This document shows positions 1-8,463 of a DNA stretch of 64,000 nt, piece after piece; the first letter of the stretch is position 1; each line of letters opens with the position of its first letter. The notes under the pieces are model-generated. The model did not search any database, was not told the origin of the DNA, and worked only from the letters and a program-made list of their open reading frames with translations. The stretch is from Kribbibacterium absianum (GTDB lineage Bacteria > Actinomycetota > Coriobacteriia > Coriobacteriales > Atopobiaceae): the NCBI RefSeq assembly GCF_030067705.1, contig NZ_JASJEX010000001.1, forward strand, positions 1 through 64,000, given 5' to 3'. The position numbers were made by a program, and so were the translations under genes.

Positions 1-103
1 GGCGGGGGTGGCACACCCGGTCCCATGCCGAACCCGGAAGTTAAGGCCCCGAGCGCCGATGGTACTGCAGCGTCAGGCTGTGGGAGAGCAGGGCGCCGCC
101 GGC
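1..103 (+). rRNA. rrf: 5S ribosomal RNA, 3' part
   Basis: The first bases carry the hallmark conserved 5S stretch (CCATGCCGAACCCGGAAGTTAAG region at about 23-45), followed by the GATGGTACTGC segment and the 3' strand of the closing helix. About 15 bases of the 5' end lie outside the window. The 3' end is placed by comparison with other 5S genes and may be off by a few bases. A strong terminator follows. Confidence 0.95.
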
Positions 104-119
104 CCGCGAGGGACGCTTC

Positions 120-160
120 GAAGAGGCCCCGCCGATTCGTCGGCGGGGCCTCTTCGTGTT
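120..160 (+). terminator. Intrinsic terminator of the rRNA operon
   Basis: A 16-bp perfect stem (120-135 with 140-155) is closed by a TTCG tetraloop and followed by a short T-rich run. Its position just after 5S marks it as the end of the rRNA transcript. Confidence 0.9.
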
Positions 161-291
161 TGACGACGTGTGCGCTGCCGTCCTCTCTGTTTGGGTTCGG
201 GCGGCGCCTCACCGCCGGCATGAAGCGATGCCATGTCGTGGCTCCTGCTGGCGAGTCGCCCTATTCTTTGCAAGCTTGTGAGGCGCGCAGC

Positions 292-1746
292 ATGGCTCAG
301 ACTCCATCTCGGGATTCGTCGCCGACCACCAAGGTCGGTCTCGTCGGTCTTGTCGGCATTGTTGTGTCTGCCATGGTGGGTGGTGGCATCTACACGCTGC
401 CCGCATCGGTGGCCACCCATGCATCAGCCGGCGCGCTACTCGTCGCGTGGCTGGTGACGGGCGTCGGTATGTGGTTCGTGGTGGACACCTTCCGTGAGCT
501 TGCGGTCATTCGACCGGACCTCACCAACGGCATCTTCTCGTATGCGGAGACCGGCTTCGGGAAGCTTGTCGGCTTTCTCGTCGCGTTCGGGTATTGGATG
601 ACGTCCTGTTGTGCCATGGCATCGTACGGGATCTTGGTCATGGCCACGCTGTCCGCGGTCTTCCCGGCATTGGGGGCGGGCAACACGTTGCCGGCGCTCG
701 TTGGGGCGTCTTGCCTGGTCTGGGGCGTGTTCGCCATCGCACGGCGTGGGGTGGAGCAAGCGGCGATCATCAATGTGGTCGGCACCGTAGCGAAGTTCGT
801 GCCGGTGGCGGTGTTCATCGTGGTGGTGCTGGCGTGCTTTTCGCCGGCAGTGATGCAGGGAGACTTCTACGGTTCCGCCGTGGACGGGTCCCGTGCGGCG
901 GGCACGTTCGACAACCTGCTGCCTCAGGTTTCGAGCGTCATGATGGTCACCCTCTGGGTGTTCATCGGGATCGAGGGCGCGGTGGTCGTGTCCGGGGAGG
1001 CGAGGAGCCAGAAGCTCGTGGCGCGAGCGACGGTGGTGGGGTTCGCGATCGCGCTCGCGTTCTATGTGCTCGTGAGCGTGCTTCCCTTTGGCCTCATGTC
1101 CCAGAGCGAGCTGGCGGATCTCTCCTCTCCGTCCACTGCGGCGATCTTACAGTCGCTCGTGGGGCCGTGGGGGCGCGTCCTGATCAGCGTCGGCATTGTG
1201 GTGTCCATCCTGAGCTCCTGGCTCGTGTGGATGTGCCTGCAGGGTCAGATGCCCACCAGTGCGACTGAGGCCGGCATCTTCCCGACGTTCTTCAAGAGTC
1301 GCAACCGGTTCGGGGCACCGGAGACGTCCCTTCTCTGGAGCGCGATTGGGACGCAGCTGTTTCTGGTGCTGGCGTTCGCGCTCGGGAGCTCCGCCTGGGG
1401 AATCCTTGTCTCCATCACGAGCACGATGGCCATCCCCGCTTACTTCTTTTGCAGCCTGTTTCTGCTCAAGTCTGCCGTGACGGGCCACTGGGCCGGCCCG
1501 CGGGCGTCCCGCGAGCGTGCCCGCCTTGTGGGCATTGTCGGTTCGTTGTTCGGACTTTGGCTCGTGTACAGCTCGGGGCTGCAGAACCTGCTGACGGCGT
1601 CGGTGGTGTTCGCGCTCGGGTTGCCGCTCTTCTTCGTCGGCCGCGCTCAGGCTGGTCATAGGGGGCCCCTGCCGCGGCGCGAGCAGGTCATCGTTGTTGT
1701 GGTCGCCTGCTGCGCCCTGGCTGCCGTGGTGATGCTCGCCGTCTGA
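292..1746 (+). CDS. ArcD-like basic amino-acid/ornithine antiporter (APC superfamily)
   Basis: A 484-residue, highly hydrophobic protein with about 12-13 membrane segments. The first segment carries the APC signature GLVGIVVSAMVGGGIYTLP (residues about 19-38), followed by the ELAVIRPDLTNGIFSYAETGFG loop typical of the arginine/ornithine antiporter branch (basic amino acid/polyamine antiporters). Family members exchange arginine for ornithine, lysine for cadaverine, or similar pairs across the cytoplasmic membrane; the substrate cannot be fixed from sequence. The start at 292 follows a GTGAGG ribosome site; an upstream in-frame extension would run back into the 5S gene and is unlikely. No arcA/B/C genes are adjacent, so a role in the arginine deiminase pathway is not shown here. 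The next gene is a C45-type amidohydrolase on the same strand. Confidence 0.85.
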   Translation: MAQTPSRDSSPTTKVGLVGLVGIVVSAMVGGGIYTLPASVATHASAGALLVAWLVTGVGMWFVVDTFRELAVIRPDLTNGIFSYAETGFGKLVGFLVAFGYWMTSCCAMASYGILVMATLSAVFPALGAGNTLPALVGASCLVWGVFAIARRGVEQAAIINVVGTVAKFVPVAVFIVVVLACFSPAVMQGDFYGSAVDGSRAAGTFDNLLPQVSSVMMVTLWVFIGIEGAVVVSGEARSQKLVARATVVGFAIALAFYVLVSVLPFGLMSQSELADLSSPSTAAILQSLVGPWGRVLISVGIVVSILSSWLVWMCLQGQMPTSATEAGIFPTFFKSRNRFGAPETSLLWSAIGTQLFLVLAFALGSSAWGILVSITSTMAIPAYFFCSLFLLKSAVTGHWAGPRASRERARLVGIVGSLFGLWLVYSSGLQNLLTASVVFALGLPLFFVGRAQAGHRGPLPRREQVIVVVVACCALAAVVMLAV

Positions 1747-1749
1747 CGC

Positions 1750-1778
1750 GGGACGGACGCGTCCGGCACCGGCGTCCC
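1750..1778 (+). repeat. 29-bp GGGAC/GTCCC palindromic repeat, copy 1
   Basis: GGGAC...GTCCC ends with a CCGGCACC centre; exactly 29 bp. It lies in the spacer after the ArcD-like gene and is tandem with copy 2. Confidence 0.85.
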
Positions 1779-1782
1779 ATGC

Positions 1783-1811
1783 GGGACGGATGTGCCCGGC
1801 ACCGGCGTCCC
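1783..1811 (+). repeat. 29-bp GGGAC/GTCCC palindromic repeat, copy 2
   Basis: Same 29-bp architecture as the neighbouring copy, four bases downstream of it and in the same orientation; the pair could also act as a terminator. Confidence 0.85.
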
Positions 1812-1914
1812 ATTCGCTGGTTTGGTGCGGACGGTTTGCGGCTCTGTGCCGTGGGCGATATAGACCCTGGAACACCGAGGGCCCTCGCTGCCCTCCAACG
1901 GGAAGGGAGCCCAC

Positions 1915-3282
1915 ATGGCTGAGCTGACGCAGGAACAACAGGCCATCGTCGCAAAGGGGTCGCGCAGGGACATCAACGGGTGGCTGCACGTCAAGGTGCA
2001 GGGGAGCCCCTACGAGTGCGGCTTCCAAGAGGGCTACCTGACGGCCGACGAGTACGCGGACGCGATGCGCGTGTACGACTACATGACCTACCAGGTCTAC
2101 GGCATGACGTACCAATGGTTCGTCGAGCAGGCCGTCAAGCTGCACAAGGACAAGATCCCCGAGGACCTCATGGAGGAGCTGCAGGGCATGGCCGACGGCC
2201 TCACGGCCGCAGGCGTGCCGCAGACGGTGGACGACCTGATCGGCTGGAACGCCTACTACGAGATCACTGGCTACTGGTGGCCGCTCAACGCCCCGAAGGT
2301 GGTGGGCGCGATGCCGGAGAACATCATGGTTCCGAAGGCGTCGCATTGCTCGGCCATCGCGGCCACCGGGTCGGCGACCAAGGACGGCAAGCCGGTGCTC
2401 GGGCACGAGTCCTTCGACGACTTCTGGAGCGGCCAGTACTTCAACGTGTGCCTCGACATCACGCCCGAGAAGGGCAACCGCATCGTGATGCAGACGGTGC
2501 CGTGCTACCTGGACTCCATGACCGACTACTACGTCACGTCCGCCGGCCTGGCGATCACGGAGACAACGCTCGCCGGCTTCTCCGGCTACGACGACAACGG
2601 GGTCCCCGAGTACGTGCGCGTGCGCCAGGCGGCCCAGTACGCCACCGACATCGACTCTTTCGTGGAGATCATCGACAAGGGCAATAACGGCGGCTATGCG
2701 AACGCGTGGCTCATCGCCGACACCAACACCGGTGAGATCGCCCGCTACGAGCAGGGCCTCAAGTTCCAGGCGCTCGAGAAGAAGACCGGCGGGTGCTTCT
2801 TTGGCTGCAACGCGGTCTTCGACCCGCGCATCCGCAACCTCGAGTGCAAGGACAACGGCTTCAACGACCCGCGCCAGCAAACGGGCGCCCGTCGCCAGCG
2901 CTGGATGGAGCTCATCGACCAGTACGAGGGCCGCATCGACGTGGACGTGGTCAAGAAGATGCTCGCCGACACCTACGACGTGTACCTCGGCTACAACAAC
3001 CCGTCGAGCCGCTGCATCTGCTCGCATTACGACCAGGACCCGCAGTACTACGCGGACGACCCCAACGCCGTGTGGAACATCCCGTTCTATCCGGCGGGCA
3101 GCTGCGACGGCAAGTGCGCCGGCTACGACGACATTCGCTCGATGCACCTGTGGGGCCGCTACGGCCGTGCCGACGGCGTGGAGTTCGACGTGGACGAGTT
3201 CTTCCGCGAGCACCCGCTGTGGAAGTGGCAGGAGGGCTACCTGAAGTCGCGCCCGACGCAGCCGTGGACCTATTTCGACTAG
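1915..3282 (+). CDS. C45 peptidase / phospholipase B-like (Ntn-hydrolase) amidohydrolase
   Basis: A 455-residue protein with no signal peptide. The region from about residue 144 (HCSAIAATGSATKDGKPVLGHES) matches the nucleophile segment of C45/acyl-CoA:6-APA acyltransferase and phospholipase-B-like N-terminal-nucleophile hydrolases; Cys145 is the candidate nucleophile, and autocatalytic cleavage would leave a C-terminal chain of about 311 residues. The following segment (VMQTVPCYLDSMTDYYVTSAGLAITETTLAGF) is also family-typical. Members cleave amide bonds such as N-acyl amino acids, bile-salt-like conjugates or linear amides. Placed between amino-acid permeases, it may release amino acids from conjugates (inference). 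The start has a clear GGGAAGGGAG ribosome site. The substrate is unknown. Confidence 0.75.
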   Translation: MAELTQEQQAIVAKGSRRDINGWLHVKVQGSPYECGFQEGYLTADEYADAMRVYDYMTYQVYGMTYQWFVEQAVKLHKDKIPEDLMEELQGMADGLTAAGVPQTVDDLIGWNAYYEITGYWWPLNAPKVVGAMPENIMVPKASHCSAIAATGSATKDGKPVLGHESFDDFWSGQYFNVCLDITPEKGNRIVMQTVPCYLDSMTDYYVTSAGLAITETTLAGFSGYDDNGVPEYVRVRQAAQYATDIDSFVEIIDKGNNGGYANAWLIADTNTGEIARYEQGLKFQALEKKTGGCFFGCNAVFDPRIRNLECKDNGFNDPRQQTGARRQRWMELIDQYEGRIDVDVVKKMLADTYDVYLGYNNPSSRCICSHYDQDPQYYADDPNAVWNIPFYPAGSCDGKCAGYDDIRSMHLWGRYGRADGVEFDVDEFFREHPLWKWQEGYLKSRPTQPWTYFD

Positions 3283-3322
3283 CTCTGTGCCCGCTTGTCG
3301 GACGCCAGCAGGAAGCGCAACG

Positions 3323-3355
3323 AAACCCCTCGCGCACGCGAGGGGTTTCTTCTTT
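3323..3355 (+). terminator. Terminator after the C45 hydrolase gene
   Basis: A perfect 12-bp palindrome (3323-3334 with 3337-3348) runs into TTTCTTCTTT. It separates the hydrolase gene from the permease that follows. Confidence 0.85.
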
Positions 3356-3441
3356 GGCGAGCTTGTTCATTCTGTGACGAAACCGCAGGGCAGACCCCCG
3401 AAAATCCCGCATGTGCGGGTGTCCCTTCATATCGACTGGTA

Positions 3442-3558
3442 TTTGTACGTCCGCTTAAAAAACGGATGCGCAATTGGGGGTACAACCCCAGTGCCAATGG
3501 ATGGACTCAGGACTCGCCGGCGGGCCCTGGCCGGCCCATCACGACATCTGCGTACAAA
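3442..3558 (+). promoter_or_regulatory. Candidate structured leader RNA of the GadC-like gene
   Basis: The 285-base spacer before the permease holds an 8-bp perfect long-range pairing, TTTGTACG (3442-3449) with CGTACAAA (3551-3558), extendable by a G-T pair. It encloses three local hairpins: TCCG/CGGA (3450-3466), ATTGG/CCAAT with an inner GGG/CCC (3473-3498), and GCCGGC/GCCGGC (3516-3535). The 3' closing strand touches the GGAAG ribosome site at 3559, so folding could govern translation. It does not match a riboswitch class I recognise. This is structural inference by eye only. Confidence 0.4.
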
Positions 3559-3567
3559 GGAAGTGCC

Positions 3568-5784
3568 ATGAGTTTCCATCACCACCACGACGGCTCCGGC
3601 GGCGCGACGGCAGCCGCGCGGCCGGCCAAAGCCCAAAAGGGCGGGGCCCAGTACATCTCGCTGATGGCCCTCGTCATGATGAACGTCACCATCATCGGTT
3701 CGGTGGCCAATGACGTTCAACAGGCCTTTTACGGTCTTTCCTCGGTCACGCTGTTCATCATCGGCGCCTTGGTCTTCTTCCTGCCCACCGGCTTGGTGGC
3801 GGCAGAGCTGGCCTCCGGCTGGGGCCAGCGCGGCGGCATCTTCCGCTGGGTCGGCGAGGCCCTGGGCCCCGGGTTCGCCTTTGCCTGCCTGCTGATCCTC
3901 TGGTTCCAGACCTCGATCAACTTCGGCTCCGGCGTGGCGAGCGCCGCGACCACCATCGGCTTCTACACGCCCGATTGGGACTGGGCCGTCCAGTTCATGA
4001 ACCATCCCAAGTTCCAGCTGCTGATCATGTGCGCCTGGCTGGCCTACTATTGGCTGCTCACTTGGATGTCCACCAAGGGCGTCAAAGTGTTCGCCAAGCT
4101 CACCAAGTACGGCGTGATCATCGGCACGTTCATCCCGCTGGCCTTCATCGTCATCTTCACGGTGGTGTGGCTGGCCCAGGGCAACGTGTCCAACGTCACC
4201 CCCACGCCCGAGGCCTTCAACCCCCTCGCTGGCGGCTTCAGCCTGACCACCATGTCCCTGGCCGCCGGCGTGTTCTTCAGCTTCGCGGGCATCGACATGA
4301 ACGCCGCCCACATCAAGCAGCTGAAGAACCCCCAGAAGGAGTTCCCGGCGTCCATTTTCATCGCGATGATCCTGACGCTGATCATCTTCATCGCCGGCAC
4401 TGTGTGCATCGCCATCGTCACTCCGAAGCAGGACATGAACCTGGTCTACGGCCTGTTCCAGACTTACAAGATCCTGGGCGCCACCTTCAGCTGCCCGTGG
4501 ATCTATGTGGCCTTCGTCTGGGCCGGTCTCGCCACTTCCATGGCCTCGCTCGTCACCAACATGGCCGGCCCGTCGTTCATGCTGGGCCAGGCCGCCCGTT
4601 CCGGCTTCCTGCCCAAGGCCCTCCAGTCCAATAACAAGCACGGCATGCCGAGCCGCCTCATGTACGCGCAGATGGGCTTCATGACCGCCATCGGCTTCCT
4701 GGTCTTCCTGATCCCGAACATCGAGGGCTTCGTGATCCTGATCACCCAGTCCATCACCGTGCTGTACATGCTCTACTACGTGCTGATGTTCGTCTCGTTC
4801 CTCAAGCTGCGCCACGACCAGCCCAACCGTCCGCGCCTCTTCAAGGTGCCCGGCGGCAACTTCGGCGCCTGGCTCGTCTCGATCCTGGGTCTGGCCTCCT
4901 GCATCTTCGGCATCACGTTGGCCATCATTCCGCCGGCGCAGGTCAAGGAAGAGGTGGGCAGCCCCGTCACCTATGTGGCCGTGATCCTTGCGCTGATCAT
5001 CGCTGTCATCGCCATCTGCTTCGTGATGTACCGCGTCTCCAAGAAGCACCCCTACAAGGGCGCCACCGACACCGGCTGGGTGGACCCCACCAACCAGTTC
5101 GCGCCCTTCACCTGGCAGATCGAGGGCCTGGAGAAGCCGGCGAAGGTTCTCTCCAACGTTCCTTCCGAGGTCATGTGCGCCGGCCAGAACCCCATGGGCA
5201 TGCCCATCAAGAAGCTCTGGAACCCCGACGAGCAGATCCCGCTGCCTCCTGAGCACACTCCGGGCATCCACCATCCCAGCAGCCCTGCCATTGAGGCCGG
5301 GGACGACCCTGCGGCCCTGAACCATCCGGTCAAGACCAACGGCGTCATGAACACGGCCGTCGCCATCCCGATGAGCCAGCCGACCGTGATCTCCAAGGCC
5401 GCCGGCATGGACACTGCGGCCACTGCCGGGACCCGTGGCGGCAGGCCCTACGTGCAGACCCAGCCCGTGGCTGCCGCGCCCAACGTTCCGCCCGCGCCGG
5501 CGGCGGAGGTGGCCGCCGAGAAGATCCCGAGCGATCCGGCCGCCGACGCCAAGGCCGTCCAGGCCAAGCTGGAAGCGGTGCAGTCCGCCGAGGCCCGCGT
5601 GGCCGCTGACGAGCAAGCGTTGAAGGTGGAGGAGCAGGCCTACAAGGACCAGATCTCTGCCGACAGCCAGCTGGCCGACGCCGAACGTGCCGCCAAGACC
5701 GCCGAGGCTGCGGCCGCCCAGGCAACGGCTGACGCCGTCAAGACCGCCAAGCCCGACACGAAGGGCGACGCGTCCACCGAGTAG
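3568..5784 (+). CDS. GadC-like glutamate/GABA-type antiporter with long C-terminal tail (APC superfamily)
   Basis: A 738-residue protein. Residues about 27-490 form the APC core of about 12 membrane segments; the segment LFIIGALVFFLPTGLVAAELASGWGQRGGIFRWVGEALGPG matches the glutamate:GABA antiporter branch, in which transporters such as GadC exchange amino acids with their decarboxylation products. The N-terminus has a His-rich start and a basic, Ala-rich stretch. From about residue 495 comes a tail of about 245 residues: Pro-rich, then Ala-rich, ending in a heptad-like helix rich in Ala, Glu and Lys (about residues 665-735). GadC itself has only a short C-terminal plug, so this tail is unusual. 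The chosen ATG follows AAAGGAAG; earlier in-frame starts would read through the terminator and leader. No decarboxylase gene is adjacent. Confidence 0.8.
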   Translation: MSFHHHHDGSGGATAAARPAKAQKGGAQYISLMALVMMNVTIIGSVANDVQQAFYGLSSVTLFIIGALVFFLPTGLVAAELASGWGQRGGIFRWVGEALGPGFAFACLLILWFQTSINFGSGVASAATTIGFYTPDWDWAVQFMNHPKFQLLIMCAWLAYYWLLTWMSTKGVKVFAKLTKYGVIIGTFIPLAFIVIFTVVWLAQGNVSNVTPTPEAFNPLAGGFSLTTMSLAAGVFFSFAGIDMNAAHIKQLKNPQKEFPASIFIAMILTLIIFIAGTVCIAIVTPKQDMNLVYGLFQTYKILGATFSCPWIYVAFVWAGLATSMASLVTNMAGPSFMLGQAARSGFLPKALQSNNKHGMPSRLMYAQMGFMTAIGFLVFLIPNIEGFVILITQSITVLYMLYYVLMFVSFLKLRHDQPNRPRLFKVPGGNFGAWLVSILGLASCIFGITLAIIPPAQVKEEVGSPVTYVAVILALIIAVIAICFVMYRVSKKHPYKGATDTGWVDPTNQFAPFTWQIEGLEKPAKVLSNVPSEVMCAGQNPMGMPIKKLWNPDEQIPLPPEHTPGIHHPSSPAIEAGDDPAALNHPVKTNGVMNTAVAIPMSQPTVISKAAGMDTAATAGTRGGRPYVQTQPVAAAPNVPPAPAAEVAAEKIPSDPAADAKAVQAKLEAVQSAEARVAADEQALKVEEQAYKDQISADSQLADAERAAKTAEAAAAQATADAVKTAKPDTKGDASTE

Positions 5785-5802
5785 CTCGCATCGGCACCAT
5801 GG

Positions 5803-5836
5803 AGGGGCGCTCTTCCCTTGGGGAGGGCGCCCCTTC
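5803..5836 (+). terminator. Terminator after the GadC-like gene
   Basis: GGGGCGCTCTTCCC pairs with the GGGAGGGCGCCCC strand (5804-5833) with one interruption, followed by TTCTC. Modest U-tract, but well placed 20 bases after the stop. Confidence 0.65.
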
Positions 5837-5856
5837 TCGTAGCGGCGGGGCGAAGC

Positions 5857-5885
5857 GGGACAGAGGCGTCCGACACCTGCGTCCC
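5857..5885 (+). repeat. 29-bp GGGAC/GTCCC palindromic repeat, copy 3
   Basis: Exactly 29 bp, ends GGGAC and GTCCC, lying between the terminator of the GadC-like gene and the next permease gene. Confidence 0.85.
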
Positions 5886-6058
5886 GCGAGGGCTCCCTCA
5901 TTTTCACGTGCATCGATAACAGGGGGAGCTTCTGCGGCGTTTCGCCCTGAATGAAAGCGAACCGGCTTTAGGGGAATCGAGACCTCGAACACCCCATGAC
6001 ACACATGCCTCGTCGCGACCGTGGGTCGCGCGAGGGCGAGAAGAGGGAGACCACGGCA

Positions 6059-7669
6059 ATGAGCGCGAGCGATCCAACCAAAGCCACCACCCCGTCGGGG
6101 GGCGCTGCGACCAAGCCCGTGGACGCGACGGCGGAGGCCCTTGCCGCCGATGCCGCCCAGGCCACGGCGCATGCCGCCACCTCTGCGGCCGATAAGGGCG
6201 CGACCAACCCGAAGGCGCCCGCCACGACCCAGCCGACCTCCGGAAACGGGGGCGCCGGCTATCAGCGCACGCTGACCGTGTGGGACATGGTCATCTACGG
6301 CATGATCTTCATGGTGCCCATCGCGCCGTTCGCGATCTATGGCTCCATCTTCCAGACGTCCAACGGCATGCCGGCCCTGGCCTACGTGATCGCCGGCGTC
6401 GCGATGATCTTCACGGTGTTCTCGTTCGGCGTGATGATCGACCTGTTCCCGAGCTCCGGGTCCATCTTCACCTACGCGTCCAAGACGATGAACCCCGCCA
6501 TCGGCTTTGTGACCGGCTGGCTGATGCTCCTCCAGTACGCCATCACCCCGGCCATCATGTACATCATGGCCGGCACGGCGTTGCAGCAGTACCTGCCGCA
6601 GGTGCCGGTCTGGGTCTGGTGCCTGGTGTTCCTGGCGTTCACCACTGCGGTGTGCACACACTCCACCAAGGCCATGATGCGCATCGACCGTATCGCGCTG
6701 GTCTGCGAGCTCGTGGTCCTCGCGATCTTCTTGGTCTGCGGCATCGTCTACTGCTTCTCGCACCCCTCCAGCGGCTTCAGCCTCACCGCCGTCTTCAACC
6801 CGTCCAAGTTCAACATGAGCGACATGATGAGCGCCGTCTCGCTGGCCGCCCTGTCCTATGTGGGCTTTGGCTCCGTCGCCACCCTCACCCAGCAGGCCAA
6901 GAACGGCAAGACCGGCCCCTCGAAGGCCATGCTGATCATCGTCGTGGCGCTCATCTGCATGTTCTTCGGCATGTGCTACATCGCCACCTGCGTCGACCCC
7001 ACCGGATCGCTGTTCGACCAGAACGCCACCAACATCAACAACGGCTTCTACATCGTGGCCCAGGAAGTGGGCGGCACCTGGCTCGGCGTCCTCTGCGTGC
7101 TCGCCAACGCCCTCGCCCTCGGCCTCTTCACCGGTATCGCCGGCGTGACCTCTGTGAGCCACATCATGTACGCGATGGGCAAGGCCGGCCAGCTGCCCGA
7201 GCGCTTCGGCACGATGGGCAAGGGCAAGCGCGCCACCCAGCCGATGTTCGCCATCCTCTTCGAGTGCGGCCTCACGCTCGTGCTGATCTTCGCGCTCATC
7301 CCGGTGGGCATGGACACCGCCGCGAAGTTCTCCAACTACGGCGCCCTCTCCACCTACTGCGTGCTCAACCTGTGCGTGCTCTGGTACTGCTGGTTCAAGC
7401 AGAAGGAGCACAAGAAGGTCGGCCGCTATCTGGTGATGCCGCTGCTCGGCGCGGTCTTCACCGGCGTCATCTTCTGCTCGCTCGGCCAGCTGCCGCTGAT
7501 CGTCGGCACCATCTGGGCCATCATCGGCATGTTCTACTTCATGTTCCAGACCGAGGTGCAGAAGAAGAAGGTGCAGATCAGCGACGTGGACGGCACCGAG
7601 ACGACTTGGCGCTTCGGGAAGGTGCTCGAGGACGTCAAGAAGTCGGTCAAGAAGGTCGAGAAGGCGTAG
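6059..7669 (+). CDS. APC-family amino-acid permease
   Basis: A 536-residue protein. Residues 1-65 are soluble, low in complexity and rich in Ala and Thr; the remainder has about 12 membrane segments opening with LTVWDMVIYGMIFMVPIAPFAIYGSIF and the helix-breaking segment around FPSSGSIFTYASKTMNPAIGFVTGW, as in APC amino-acid/polyamine permeases. The substrate cannot be read from sequence. The ATG at 6059 is preferred because an AGAGGGAG ribosome site lies ten bases upstream; an in-frame ATG at 5996 lacks one. It lies in tandem with the GadC-like permease but with a terminator and a repeat between, so it is probably transcribed separately. Confidence 0.85.
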   Translation: MSASDPTKATTPSGGAATKPVDATAEALAADAAQATAHAATSAADKGATNPKAPATTQPTSGNGGAGYQRTLTVWDMVIYGMIFMVPIAPFAIYGSIFQTSNGMPALAYVIAGVAMIFTVFSFGVMIDLFPSSGSIFTYASKTMNPAIGFVTGWLMLLQYAITPAIMYIMAGTALQQYLPQVPVWVWCLVFLAFTTAVCTHSTKAMMRIDRIALVCELVVLAIFLVCGIVYCFSHPSSGFSLTAVFNPSKFNMSDMMSAVSLAALSYVGFGSVATLTQQAKNGKTGPSKAMLIIVVALICMFFGMCYIATCVDPTGSLFDQNATNINNGFYIVAQEVGGTWLGVLCVLANALALGLFTGIAGVTSVSHIMYAMGKAGQLPERFGTMGKGKRATQPMFAILFECGLTLVLIFALIPVGMDTAAKFSNYGALSTYCVLNLCVLWYCWFKQKEHKKVGRYLVMPLLGAVFTGVIFCSLGQLPLIVGTIWAIIGMFYFMFQTEVQKKKVQISDVDGTETTWRFGKVLEDVKKSVKKVEKA

Positions 7670-7698
7670 CCGTCGGCTACGACGCGCGTGACCTGAGT

Positions 7699-7727
7699 GG
7701 GACGGACGTGCCGGACGCGTCCGTCCC
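7699..7727 (-). repeat. 29-bp GGGAC/GTCCC palindromic repeat, copy 4 (inverted)
   Basis: Only copy in the opposite orientation (the centre reads TGCCGGAC on the plus strand). Its arms GGGACGGACG/CGTCCGTCCC pair perfectly and are followed by ACGTTTCTTGT, so it probably also terminates the permease transcript. Confidence 0.85.
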
Positions 7728-7862
7728 ACGTTTCTTGTCAATACGTGCAGGGCTCGCGATGGGCGGGGCTCCATGGTTTGCTGGGGAGTCCTCCGGGGTA
7801 GCATCAAACGTGTCTGAAAGAGCGGGCGCATCCCGCGCCCCATGAGAGAAGGGACGTCTCCG

Positions 7863-8258
7863 ATGGCTGACGTCAAGTTCTGGTACTGCACCCACTGTGG
7901 CAACCTTTTCTACACCGTCCAGGACGGCGGCGTGAACCCCGTCTGCTGCGGCGAGCCGATGGTTCTTCTGGAGGCCAACTCCACCGACGCCGCCGGCGAG
8001 AAGCACGTGCCGGTCGTCACCAACGACGGGGAGCGCATCGAGGTCCACGTGGGCGAGATCGACCACCCGATGCTCGACGAGCACTCTATCAAGTGGGTCG
8101 CGGTCGTGGCCGACAACGGCGACGTGCAGATCCGCTACCTGCGTCCGGGCATGGCCCCCAACGTCGTGTTCTCGAGCCGCGACATCACCTGCGGCACCGC
8201 GTACGCCTACTGCGACCTGCACGGTCTCTGGAAGACGGACTTCTGCTTCGCCGAGTAG
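7863..8258 (+). CDS. dfx: Desulfoferrodoxin (superoxide reductase, two-iron type)
   Basis: A 131-residue protein with both iron centres intact. Centre I, the desulforedoxin-like Fe(Cys)4 site, is formed by Cys9, Cys12, Cys28 and Cys29. Centre II, the catalytic Fe(His)4Cys site, has His48, His68, His74, Cys117 and His120, with the Glu46-Lys47 pair before His48 that is conserved near the active site. The enzyme reduces superoxide to hydrogen peroxide in the cytoplasm without releasing oxygen, the usual defence of strict anaerobes. The start is fixed by the family N-terminus and an AGAAGGGACG ribosome site. It stands alone, with no rubredoxin gene next to it. Confidence 0.95.
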   Translation: MADVKFWYCTHCGNLFYTVQDGGVNPVCCGEPMVLLEANSTDAAGEKHVPVVTNDGERIEVHVGEIDHPMLDEHSIKWVAVVADNGDVQIRYLRPGMAPNVVFSSRDITCGTAYAYCDLHGLWKTDFCFAE

Positions 8259-8463
8259 CGCACGCTCCCGGTCGACTCGAGGCGCCCTTGGCCCCACGCG
8301 GGTCGGGGGCGCTTGCCATATCCCGGGACGTATCGACTGAGCTGGGTTTTTGTCGTTCGTCGGGGCATTGGGCCTTTCTCGGGCGTCCTGCGGTCGACCC
8401 ACCTATCCTGAAGGCGAAAGCGTGGGCCCGGTGCCCAAGAGACCCCAAGAGAGGAGTCCTCGT

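Noticed and set aside
25-291. Upstream in-frame extension of the ArcD-like gene
   Set aside because: The extension reads through the 5S rRNA and its terminator; the ATG at 292 has a ribosome site and matches the family N-terminus.
1147-3213. Very long minus-strand frame opposite the permease and C45 genes
   Set aside because: Low-complexity His/Val/Ala-rich translation with no domain; a shadow of GC-rich codon bias on the plus strand. The same holds for other long antisense frames, e.g. near 3427-5913, 5738-7903, 11383-13035 and 44473-46128.
3283-3567. Known riboswitch (glycine, lysine, c-di-AMP, T-box) before the GadC-like gene
   Set aside because: No conserved core of these classes was found; kept only as an unassigned structured leader.
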